A stretch of 42,492 nucleotides of DNA. Source: Pseudomonadota bacterium. GTDB taxonomy: Bacteria; Desulfobacterota; WTBG01; JAPLJA01. Below, piece after piece: positions 15,602-24,376 of the stretch. The position numbers and the translations under genes were made by a program. The stretch covers positions 1-42,492 of the forward strand of contig JAPLJA010000009.1 of the NCBI GenBank assembly GCA_026388815.1, read 5' to 3'. Within the stretch, counting starts at the first letter, position 1; each line of letters begins with the position of its first letter. The notes beneath the pieces were generated by a model. The model was not told the DNA's origin, ran no database searches, and was given only the letters and a program-made list of their open reading frames with translations.

Positions 15602-18600
15602 ATGCCTGAAACTCTAAACGAAATCCTCTCTCACTTTCATGCCCTGAAAGCGCCTGGAGGCCCAAATGGGAAAGTAAGCGGTGATTTTGACAAGGTTCAG
15701 GCGCAGATTAAGCATGTTGAGGTTATTTACGATCGCATTCGTAATCGAAGCCCCTCACCTGAGGAGCGCGCAGAAGCAGGTATATGGTTCGGCACTGTGC
15801 AGAACCTCCGAAGTCGTCAAAAGTTCCAGGAATATGTGGAGAAACTCCAGGGGATGTTCTGGGACATGGCGAAGGCAATGCCTAATGCTACGTCAGACCT
15901 CCTGATACAAGTCGCAAAAGATAAATTTGACTTCGATGACGATTTCGCCAGGAGGACTGTCGAAGAGGGCCTGCCCCGGCGGCCTGAAGACCCGTGGCGT
16001 GTGCTTAATCTGGAAGCACATGCACGCCCAAAGTGCGTGAAGCTGAACTGGCGAAGGCCAAGCAATAACTGCGACAAAATCATAGTTCAGAGGAACGAAG
16101 TTGGAACAAACACGCAACCCAAAACCATTGTTGATAATCAGTGCCGCGACGATTACCCTGATAAAGATATTGAGCCCGGCAAGCGCTATAAATATATGGT
16201 CTATTCCCTCTTCCAAGGGCTGACCAACAGGGACCCGGCGGAGATCGAGGTTCTTGTCCCGGTCGAGGTGCATGACCTACGTGCCGAGTGCAAGGTTAGC
16301 GAAGGCAAATTGCGCGTAGAACTGTCCTGGAAGCCCCCTGACTTCTGCACAGGGGTTGTGGTTTTTCGCAAAATCGGTAACCAACCGGCTGATGCGGACA
16401 CTGACATAATTAAGGAGATAGACGATGGGAAATGTGGAAGCTATTCTGACGAGGCCGTAGTAGAAGGCAAAGACCACTATTACTTGCTGGTGGCAAGGTT
16501 TGAGGTTAACGGGAGATCGGATGGTGTTTTTTCCAAGAAGGTTCCGGTTCCACAAACTCCGGGGCGTGTGGATTGGGCCAAAGCAACGTACGACGGAAAA
16601 ACAAATAGTGTCTCTTTCGAATGGAAATCCTTGGCAGAGAGTGGTCCGATCGATTATCTCGTCGTTCGAAGAGGTGGTGAATTTCTCCCCCACTCTCTTT
16701 CGGAGGGTGAATTGGTCGTCGAGACCAAAGAAACCAAATGTGTTGACAAAGGACATAAGAAAGAGCTTGAACCTGGTAGAGTCTATTCATACACTGTTTT
16801 TTGCCGCCGCCAAGGACTGCTGAGTCGGGAAGGCACACCCACCAATCAGATTATTACTTGTCGCGAGATGGATGAGAATGATCTCATATGCGAGCCTGGC
16901 GATGGAGAAATCATTCTGTCGTGGAAGCTCCCTAAGACCGCTGTGGATGTCCTGTTACAGCGAACAATCGATCCGACTGTGCCCGGTGGTCCAAACGACA
17001 AGAGCGCATTTCAGGTCCCACATTCCCCCGAAGGGGCTCGTGACACAGGTTTAACTAATAATACCGGCTATAATTATCGTGTCTGTTGTGTCTACCGATT
17101 GCCTGACGGCCAGCCTGGATATTCGGATGGTATCCTTAAAAAAGGTGTCACCCCGAAGGAGGCTCCTCCACCGATAAGAAACCTGGTGCTTACACGGGAA
17201 GGGGACGGAGTACGAATCATACATGAACCAGTTACTGATGCGAAAGTAGTCATATACCGCTGCCCCAAACCACCACCGGTACAATGCGGTGATTTGGTTA
17301 GAGCAGCGGACACTGAAAAATGGGGGGGGAGGATTGATCGTGACGGACCGACCACTGCCCTTGACAAAGCGCCAAAGTCAGATTGGCTCTATTACTTCCC
17401 TGTTACCTTTCGGGTTTCCCAGACCACTGGTACTATGGGTCAGATTCGTCGGTTGCCTATTCCTGAGGTCACAGATCTGGGCGCGTTCGTAGTGGATGCA
17501 GGAGTGCGGCTCCGGTGGCAATGGCCGGAATCATGTGAATTCGTCCGTGTAAGACGCCGTATCGGGACATGGCCTGAGGGTCTGGAGGATTCCAGCGCAA
17601 CACGTTTGGATGTTACTCATGACGAATACAACCAGAAGGGCGAAAGCGCCTTAGACCGATTGCCACCGAAAGCCGGTGAAGTTCAAGAGGTATACTATGT
17701 CGCTTACAGCAGAATAGGTAATGAATTCGCGTCCGGTGATGCCGATGGAAGTCGCTGCCATATTTCAGTCAAGCGTGTGCCCGAACTTGAGTTCGACTGG
17801 CAACCGAACCATCGCAGTGTCCTGGTACGTTGGAGGTTTGATTCAGTTCCCGACAATTTCAGCGGATTCGTGCTTACCGGGAACCCGGATCGGCCACCCT
17901 TTGATGAAAGTGACGGAAATGAACTGCTGAGGTGCGTTCCTGACTCCGACAGCAATGGAAATCTCACAACCTGGCACGAACATAGAATCGCTCTTGCCAA
18001 AGGGAAAAATGATTTGTATCATCGGGTGTTCCTTGTACAGAGAAATGATTACTCTCGAATACGAATCACTTATCCGAAACAACCGGCTCAGGTTTCCGGA
18101 AGGCGACGCCCCCGCAAACAGGTTGTTTGCCCCCACTGTTTCAAAACTTTCAGCGTGTGGCAGATACGATTCCGATACGGGAAAGATGATCCAAATTCAG
18201 GCAATAATTACCCATTGCCAAAAGCTTGGTGGGCTCGTATTAATCCCTTCTATCGCATGCAACTGAAAATGCCCACGGGTCCAGATGGACGGGCGTTCGC
18301 GGACAAACTGTGCCCCCACTGTTGCTCTGGAGCGAATTTAAGAGCGTTGCCGTACACGGCTGGCGCGCACCGAAGCCTGATAATCGGACTACTTGGCGCG
18401 TCGGGAGCAGGCAAAACCCATTATGTCGTCAGTCTCGTTCAGAGGCTGCGAAACATGGGATATGAATTGTGTGACATCGACGACGATACCATTTCACGCT
18501 TCACGAAGTTGCAAATCAGGCTGTTCAAAGATAAGACCCCGCTAACCCTAACTCAACGCGATAGGGAACCACCTCTAATCTATAGCCTGGATGGGAAAAC

Positions 18601-19186
18601 TCAGTCCTGCACCCTGGCGCTACACGACACCGCGGGCGAGCACCTAATTAAGGGGAAAGATATCCTTATGGAAACGCCGTATCTCCGTGAGGCCGACGGC
18701 CTTATCTTTCTTGTGGACCCGCTACAATGTGCCACGTTGGCTGGCGCCTTGGGCAAAAAGGCATCTGACGAACTAGCCGGGTTAGTCATGGATGCAGTGA
18801 TAAATGCCTTTCATCTTTGGGGGGTGAAGATGAAAGGCGAGAAGTTTACCGTACCATTGGCCTTGGTCTTCACGAAGGCGGATATATTGCGGGATGCAGG
18901 ACTTATCAATAATGATCTGCTGTGGCATCAACCGATTTTTAACGAAGGTGGCTACAACGTTCACCTGCACCAAGACACCGATGCCGCCTTCGGAAGGCTC
19001 GTTGCGGGAAAAGATACCAAATTATTCACGGGGGTAACCAAACATTTTCGTGATCATGCATTTTTTGGTGTTTCCGCGACGGGGTGTAACGCGGAGCAGG
19101 GACATTTTTCACGGGTTGTGCCTCATAGGGTGGAGGACCCTCTGCTCTGGTTGCTCTTTCGACTTGGGGTCATCGAGGGCAGGTGA
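15602..19186 (+). CDS. Giant fibronectin-III-like/zinc-ribbon GTPase
   Basis: This is a protein of about 1194 residues. After a helical N-terminus (1-130) come roughly seven repeated beta modules to residue 840, each with fn3-like features (VKLNWRRPSNNCDKIIVQR, RVELSWKPPDFCTGVVVFRK, IILSWKLPKTAVDVLLQR). Next are two CPHC pairs (near 842 and 903) forming a zinc ribbon. A GTPase follows: P-loop GLLGASGAGKTHYV near 930, ALHDTAGEH near 1007, VFTKAD near 1088 and GVSATG near 1160. The GTPase is paralogous to that in the first gene. I use the ATG at 15602 because TTAGGAG abuts the one at 15593. No membrane helix is evident, so the fn3-like array is probably cytoplasmic and used for protein contacts. 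Confidence 0.8.
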   Translation: MPETLNEILSHFHALKAPGGPNGKVSGDFDKVQAQIKHVEVIYDRIRNRSPSPEERAEAGIWFGTVQNLRSRQKFQEYVEKLQGMFWDMAKAMPNATSDLLIQVAKDKFDFDDDFARRTVEEGLPRRPEDPWRVLNLEAHARPKCVKLNWRRPSNNCDKIIVQRNEVGTNTQPKTIVDNQCRDDYPDKDIEPGKRYKYMVYSLFQGLTNRDPAEIEVLVPVEVHDLRAECKVSEGKLRVELSWKPPDFCTGVVVFRKIGNQPADADTDIIKEIDDGKCGSYSDEAVVEGKDHYYLLVARFEVNGRSDGVFSKKVPVPQTPGRVDWAKATYDGKTNSVSFEWKSLAESGPIDYLVVRRGGEFLPHSLSEGELVVETKETKCVDKGHKKELEPGRVYSYTVFCRRQGLLSREGTPTNQIITCREMDENDLICEPGDGEIILSWKLPKTAVDVLLQRTIDPTVPGGPNDKSAFQVPHSPEGARDTGLTNNTGYNYRVCCVYRLPDGQPGYSDGILKKGVTPKEAPPPIRNLVLTREGDGVRIIHEPVTDAKVVIYRCPKPPPVQCGDLVRAADTEKWGGRIDRDGPTTALDKAPKSDWLYYFPVTFRVSQTTGTMGQIRRLPIPEVTDLGAFVVDAGVRLRWQWPESCEFVRVRRRIGTWPEGLEDSSATRLDVTHDEYNQKGESALDRLPPKAGEVQEVYYVAYSRIGNEFASGDADGSRCHISVKRVPELEFDWQPNHRSVLVRWRFDSVPDNFSGFVLTGNPDRPPFDESDGNELLRCVPDSDSNGNLTTWHEHRIALAKGKNDLYHRVFLVQRNDYSRIRITYPKQPAQVSGRRRPRKQVVCPHCFKTFSVWQIRFRYGKDDPNSGNNYPLPKAWWARINPFYRMQLKMPTGPDGRAFADKLCPHCCSGANLRALPYTAGAHRSLIIGLLGASGAGKTHYVVSLVQRLRNMGYELCDIDDDTISRFTKLQIRLFKDKTPLTLTQRDREPPLIYSLDGKTQSCTLALHDTAGEHLIKGKDILMETPYLREADGLIFLVDPLQCATLAGALGKKASDELAGLVMDAVINAFHLWGVKMKGEKFTVPLALVFTKADILRDAGLINNDLLWHQPIFNEGGYNVHLHQDTDAAFGRLVAGKDTKLFTGVTKHFRDHAFFGVSATGCNAEQGHFSRVVPHRVEDPLLWLLFRLGVIEGR

Positions 19187-19230
19187 GTGGATAATTACAG
19201 GGAGTGTTTCTTATCAAGGAGGAGTTCATA

Positions 19231-21087
19231 ATGTCAATTGATCAGCTTTACTTCACAAGATGCGCCAGTGATAAGGGACGAGAGAGGATAGATGGTTTTC
19301 AGGTGAAGGCCTGTTCGGAAGGTATTACTGGCGAGACGGAAAAAAGAGTCCGGTTTTTTAGCCAGGTATACCGCTGGCCAACATCTCTGGATCCCCTGGT
19401 CCGTCCTGGGCCAATGGCGCCTGAAGATTTCTTCAAGTTTCCAGTTAGCCTGCGTTACTATCGAGTACCTGATGGGCGGTTTGGGCTGACACGGATATGT
19501 ATAGCGCCAGTACAGCCGGGACGGGCCGGTAACTTCTTCGCCCACACAGTTGTCTTTCCTCCTGAGGCGTTGGAGCCGGTTTCGTATAACCCATTCGCAG
19601 TGGCGCGCTCCGAAATATTTCAGCAACAGGACGAGTCCTCCCAGACTGAGCTGCCGGAACTCAATGATTTTGGCAAATTGCGGGTGCCAGAAGACAAGAA
19701 GTGTTGGAATATTGCGACAGCCATGCCATATTCCGAACACCTTGCGTCGCTGGTGGATGTACTGTCAACCGGCCAGTCTGACAGGCCAGTGATCATTCTT
19801 CCTGCGTCATTGCAAGATGCCTGGGGTCTTGCAGAAGCAGTGCTCTTGTTGCTTCCCGGCAAATTCCGCATTGGAATTGAGTTCAGTATCTACGAACCAG
19901 ATCCATACAGGGTCAGGGGCGCCAGCCTTGAACAGCTATCTAAGGTGCAGAAAGTGATCACAACCTCACCACGCGAGGAAGGTGGGAAATTTCAGTTCCG
20001 GCCTGAGGAATATGCAGGGCACTATTATATTTTCAACTTTGCAGAGTCGAAGTTCAGTAACTTCCCCACACCATCCGCCTACGCGCAGCGGGTGGCTGCC
20101 GATTGCTGTGGTGGTGATAGCCGTAGACTTCTTGGTATTCAACAACTTCTTTCCACCCTCGATCTCGCCTCTTCTCCTGAAGAGTGGGACTTGGCCATCC
20201 CGGCGGCCCCACTTCTTTCCATAGATCAGGAAATGAGCGCTGATGAGTGGAGATTGGCTTCGCAAGCTTTGGCTTCGTCCTGCCATGGACATTCTCAGGC
20301 CAAATCAGCTCTTTCCTTGCTGTGGAGCAAAGCAAGCGTTTATTCGAAAAGTATGCCGGATACCGCATTTCAAGAGGTAGCTTCTGGGTGTAGAGCCTTA
20401 CTGGAAGCCACAAGCACACACGTGGAGGTTCCGAAGAGGCCGCCCCAAACCCGGAGTAGCAGCTTGCGTCCCTATTGGGTAGCTGCTGCAATGATCATTT
20501 TGTCAATCTTATTGTCAACCTTTGTGACTCGTACCATGACTATCTCGACCCAAGAAAAGAAAGCTATGGTGCTCCACGAGAAGCTGGCAGCTTTAGAGAA
20601 AGAAAACAATGTTTTAAAGGATAAATTGAAAATAAGTAGTATTAGTATAGATGACTCAAGGGTAAGCCAAATTAAAAACGCCCTCTCATTGGATGAAGTT
20701 AAAACTATCACTAAAGAGGGTAGCATATTACTCACATTTGAGTTCGGCCTGTTCGAGGAAGGTGATTTCCTAACTGCTCGAGCTCGTTCCGTACTTGATG
20801 AACTAGAACAGAGGATCATTTCTTTTCAAGGAAATGTGTTAATTGAAGTAGAAGGACACACCGATAATGTGCCGGTGGGGGAAAATGCCCTGTACACGGA
20901 CAACTACGATTTAGGACTTCGAAGAGCTTCGTCTGTTATAAATTATATGAGGAAGTCACCCAAACTGCCAGCCGATATATTTAAGGTTTCGAGTGCTGGA
21001 GAAAATAATCCGTTATTTCCGAATGATGTGGTCGAAGAACGTCTAAAAAATAGGACAGTGATATTAAGAATTACGCCTATACCGTAA
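19231..21087 (+). CDS. GAP1-N-like domain fused to membrane helix and OmpA/MotB-like domain
   Basis: This 618-residue protein has three parts. The N-terminal part (1 to about 370) begins with DQLYFTRCASDKGRERIDGFQV and includes GNFFAHTVVFPPEA, a pattern I associate with the N-terminal domain of GTPase-associated protein 1 (GAP1-N). A membrane helix (PYWVAAAMIILSILLSTFV) lies near 410-430, followed by a coiled coil. An OmpA/MotB-like peptidoglycan-binding domain (about 500-618) has VEGHTDNVP, DNYDLGLRRASSV, and SAGENNP...LKNRTVIL. GAP1-N would thus be cytoplasmic and the OmpA-like part periplasmic. The ATG at 19231 has AAGGAGGAG. The first 223 residues differ from the next gene's at only 13 places by my count. 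Confidence 0.78.
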   Translation: MSIDQLYFTRCASDKGRERIDGFQVKACSEGITGETEKRVRFFSQVYRWPTSLDPLVRPGPMAPEDFFKFPVSLRYYRVPDGRFGLTRICIAPVQPGRAGNFFAHTVVFPPEALEPVSYNPFAVARSEIFQQQDESSQTELPELNDFGKLRVPEDKKCWNIATAMPYSEHLASLVDVLSTGQSDRPVIILPASLQDAWGLAEAVLLLLPGKFRIGIEFSIYEPDPYRVRGASLEQLSKVQKVITTSPREEGGKFQFRPEEYAGHYYIFNFAESKFSNFPTPSAYAQRVAADCCGGDSRRLLGIQQLLSTLDLASSPEEWDLAIPAAPLLSIDQEMSADEWRLASQALASSCHGHSQAKSALSLLWSKASVYSKSMPDTAFQEVASGCRALLEATSTHVEVPKRPPQTRSSSLRPYWVAAAMIILSILLSTFVTRTMTISTQEKKAMVLHEKLAALEKENNVLKDKLKISSISIDDSRVSQIKNALSLDEVKTITKEGSILLTFEFGLFEEGDFLTARARSVLDELEQRIISFQGNVLIEVEGHTDNVPVGENALYTDNYDLGLRRASSVINYMRKSPKLPADIFKVSSAGENNPLFPNDVVEERLKNRTVILRITPIP

Positions 21088-21208
21088 TGAATAGACTTCC
21101 GTTTTTCATGAAAAAAGCCGATCAAAGGTTGATATCGAACAGGCTCTAAGAATAGACGTTTGGTGCGATTCTATGATGGCCATTGAGTAAACCTGCCGGA
21201 GGTTTGTT

Positions 21209-24200
21209 ATGACGATCGATCAACTTTACTTCACAAGATGCGCCAGTGATAAGGGACGAGAAAAGATAGATGGTTTTCAGGTGAAGGCCTGTTCGGAAGG
21301 TATTACTGGCGAGACGGAAAAAAGAGTCCGGTTTTTTAGTCAGGTATACCGCTGGCCAACATCTCTGGATCCCCTGGTCCGTCCTGGGCCAATGGCGCCT
21401 AAAGATTTCTTCAAGTTTCCAGTTAGCCTGCATTACTATCGGGTGCCTGATGGGAGATTTGGGCTGACGCGGATTTGCATAGCGCCAATACAGCCGGAAC
21501 GGGCCGGCAACTTCTTCGCCCACACGCTTGTCTTTCCTCCTGAGGCACTGGAGCCGGTTTCGTATAACCTCTTCGCAGTGGCCCGCTCCGACATATTTCA
21601 GCAACAGGACGAGTCATCCCAGACTGAGCTGCCGGAACTCAATGATTTTAGCAAATTGCGGGTGCCAGAAGACAAGAAGTGTTGGAATATTGCGACAGCC
21701 ATGCCATATTCCGAACACCTTGCGCCGCTGGTGGATGTACTGTCTACCGGCCAGTCTGACAGGCCAGTGATCATTCTTCCTTCGTCATTGCAGGATGCCT
21801 GGGGACTGGCGGAGGCAGTGCTCTTGTTGCTACCCGGCAAGTTCCGCATCGGTATTGAGTTCAGTGTCTATGAGCCGAACCCATATAGGATCAGAAGCAC
21901 AGGTCCTGAAGAGCAATTCTATGGACAGAAATTGATCACCACCTCACCTCACGAGGAAGCCGGGAAATTCCAGTTCCGTCCTGAGGAATATTCAGCACAA
22001 TATTATGTTTTCAACTTTGCTGAGCTGCATTTCAGTAAATTCCCTACAACATCCCCCTATGTTCAGCGGGTGGTTGCTGATTGCCGTGGCGGACGTCTGA
22101 CAGAGGTCTTTCGTCTGCAGTCCTGGCTCAATCGGTTGAAGCTTGATACCGATGCTGAGAAATGGTCATCAATCCTGGATGCGATTGATTACCTCGATCC
22201 GTCCGAACATCGACCTAAACCAGATATGCGGGTAGTGATTGATGCCCTTGCTAACATCTGCCATTCTTCAGAACAGGCAGAAGCTGCCACCCCAGTTTTG
22301 GCGAACCTACTGGCAGCTGAAGCTGGGGTTTGCTCGGAGAACGACCTACGGGCAGCATTTTCCTCACTTGGTGTGTTGATTGACCGAACCGACAAGCCAG
22401 AGCGGATAAAGCAGGATGTATCAGCAAAGCTGTCGGAGACGGTAGCCTCGATGCTTTTTGTCGGTCGCGCTTTTTGTGTCCAAGCGGCATCAACAACTCT
22501 CGGCGCCGCTGGCCAGAATATATTGGGCAAGGCTGTAGATCATCTTTTAAGCAAAAGGTCTCTTGCGTACGAAACCGGTTCCATTCAGCATGCAGCCTCT
22601 CCGGCTGACATGGAAGCCTTGCCCGAGATTATGGACCAAGGATTACACGCGCTGTTTGAAAAACCCGATAGGCTCCGAGTGAAGGTGCTTCTTCCCGAAG
22701 CTTTGCTTTTCGCACTTAAGGCAGATTGCTTGGGTAAACTCTGGGTTCGGCTGAGACCATGGTTGATGTCCGAATTGCTGGACACTTTGCCTCCGACTGA
22801 GGCGGCAGAGCTGTCACGGAGAATCGAGGCGGCGGTCTCTGGTGATAAGTGTCCTCAGGCGTGGCTCGATTTGCTTCGGTGGCAGCTCTGTTCAACGTCA
22901 GTTCCCAAGGATGTGAAGACCTCTATCGTGACTAGCTTGGCGGCCGCATGCCGGGCAAGTAGTAACCCTTCCATAGCTACGAAAGAGGCCCTTGGCGAGG
23001 CGACGAAGCAACTCGAAGGACTGAACTACCTTCTTTTACTCGAAGCTCTTGTTGACAAAGTTGATGACGAGGTATCACAAATCGCTGAGCAGGCCTATAA
23101 CGAATTCTTGGTTACAATCCCTGAGCAGGATCAATGGAAGTTGCGGCGCAAAATGGCAGGGCGGAATGCTAATTTGGTAAATCGAGAATTCGTAAGAACG
23201 GTTTGGCCTTGGTCGGAAGAACAAGGGCAAGAAACGCTTGATAAGTGGATGCATGAAATTTTCGAACGTTTTCCCGAGGTAAATAATGATGTAGCCAGTA
23301 AACTGACCTCTCTTGCCGTAAGGGCGCAAGACAGTGACGCACTCACTTCACTGCTGAGTGCTTATCTTCGCAAAGCTACTGATGGCAAAATCGATCGGCA
23401 AGGCCGAGGTGCGCGTGCCGCGATTGCGCTCGCCCTCATCACAGTGATTCCCTTAGATGGCATGTCGCCAAACTTGGCCCAGTGTTTAGACAACATTAGC
23501 CTCGAGAATTGGCCCCCACACGAGGCAGTCCGTTTTGAACTTATGCGCGAGATGGCATCCGTGACACAGATGTATGAAGCTGGCCGAGATCTCTCCTTCG
23601 CTGATCTATTGAAGCAACGCCCTCTCTTGTTGGAACGAATAAAGTCGTCATATCTTGAGAGTACGGAACGGAGGCAAGCTTTTGGGTGGGCAGTCCAGGT
23701 TGCTTTGAAAGGTCCTGGTATTGTTGATTTGGAAAGTTCTGAAGCTCTGCTCGATATTACCTTCGAGCCGTTCGATAAAGGAGACCTTGAACACATTGAG
23801 GAGATACAACAGACTTTCGTGGATCTGTTATCTACAAGCCTCAACCAAGTAGATTTGATAAAGCGAGTAATGGCCCTTACACAATTTGCCCTATGGGCGG
23901 AGAAGAATTACAGGACTGCCGAGTCTGGCACCATCTGGTTTATTGCTGATATCTTAAAGAAGATGAATAAGGAGACTAAAAATGCCCTTTGGGCTTATCT
24001 CGAAGGCCGACGCGAAGATGCTACATGGAAAGAGTTCCTTTACGGTTTACGTCAGGCGGCCAATGGATTGACACCGCCACCGCAGGCCAAAGAAACCTCG
24101 GCAGAAATAAAGGCCCCTGTAGGACTGAAGGAAATGGTGCCAAGCGTGTTTGATAAATTGTTGGGGGTGGCGCGCGGGCTCTGGGCTAAGCCGAGAGTTG

Positions 24201-24298
24201 ATATTGAAACAGCACCGACGCTACCACGGCATGAGAAGGATATTGTTAATCAACCTGGCCGCCAGGTCAAGAAAAAGAAACGTGGTAAGCACAATTAG
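21209..24298 (+). CDS. GAP1-like GTPase-associated protein, long form
   Basis: This 1029-residue protein shares its N-terminal ~300 residues with the preceding gene (about 94% identical over the first 223). It then continues as a long, mainly helical region (300-950) with HEAT/TPR-like character and a basic tail (RQVKKKKRGKHN). This length and layout fit full-length GAP1 proteins, which pair with GTPases in NTP-dependent conflict systems. It has no membrane helix, so it should be cytoplasmic, perhaps competing with or signalling to the membrane-bound form. The start at 21209 has GGAGG at 6 nt. A 121-nt gap separates it from the previous gene, where a ~20-bp match to the YD-repeat gene at 24377 can be seen. 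Confidence 0.75.
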   Translation: MTIDQLYFTRCASDKGREKIDGFQVKACSEGITGETEKRVRFFSQVYRWPTSLDPLVRPGPMAPKDFFKFPVSLHYYRVPDGRFGLTRICIAPIQPERAGNFFAHTLVFPPEALEPVSYNLFAVARSDIFQQQDESSQTELPELNDFSKLRVPEDKKCWNIATAMPYSEHLAPLVDVLSTGQSDRPVIILPSSLQDAWGLAEAVLLLLPGKFRIGIEFSVYEPNPYRIRSTGPEEQFYGQKLITTSPHEEAGKFQFRPEEYSAQYYVFNFAELHFSKFPTTSPYVQRVVADCRGGRLTEVFRLQSWLNRLKLDTDAEKWSSILDAIDYLDPSEHRPKPDMRVVIDALANICHSSEQAEAATPVLANLLAAEAGVCSENDLRAAFSSLGVLIDRTDKPERIKQDVSAKLSETVASMLFVGRAFCVQAASTTLGAAGQNILGKAVDHLLSKRSLAYETGSIQHAASPADMEALPEIMDQGLHALFEKPDRLRVKVLLPEALLFALKADCLGKLWVRLRPWLMSELLDTLPPTEAAELSRRIEAAVSGDKCPQAWLDLLRWQLCSTSVPKDVKTSIVTSLAAACRASSNPSIATKEALGEATKQLEGLNYLLLLEALVDKVDDEVSQIAEQAYNEFLVTIPEQDQWKLRRKMAGRNANLVNREFVRTVWPWSEEQGQETLDKWMHEIFERFPEVNNDVASKLTSLAVRAQDSDALTSLLSAYLRKATDGKIDRQGRGARAAIALALITVIPLDGMSPNLAQCLDNISLENWPPHEAVRFELMREMASVTQMYEAGRDLSFADLLKQRPLLLERIKSSYLESTERRQAFGWAVQVALKGPGIVDLESSEALLDITFEPFDKGDLEHIEEIQQTFVDLLSTSLNQVDLIKRVMALTQFALWAEKNYRTAESGTIWFIADILKKMNKETKNALWAYLEGRREDATWKEFLYGLRQAANGLTPPPQAKETSAEIKAPVGLKEMVPSVFDKLLGVARGLWAKPRVDIETAPTLPRHEKDIVNQPGRQVKKKKRGKHN

Positions 24299-24376
24299 AC
24301 ATCATTGTTACTGTGCATGGGGACATATTCTAGAATTTACGGGAAGGTAAAGGTCGGAGCAGGAGTGTTTTGATCC

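Noticed and set aside
11059-24298. Classical MoxR-vWA ternary system
   Set aside because: No AAA+ MoxR gene was found; the NTPase partner of the vWA domain here is Hsp70.
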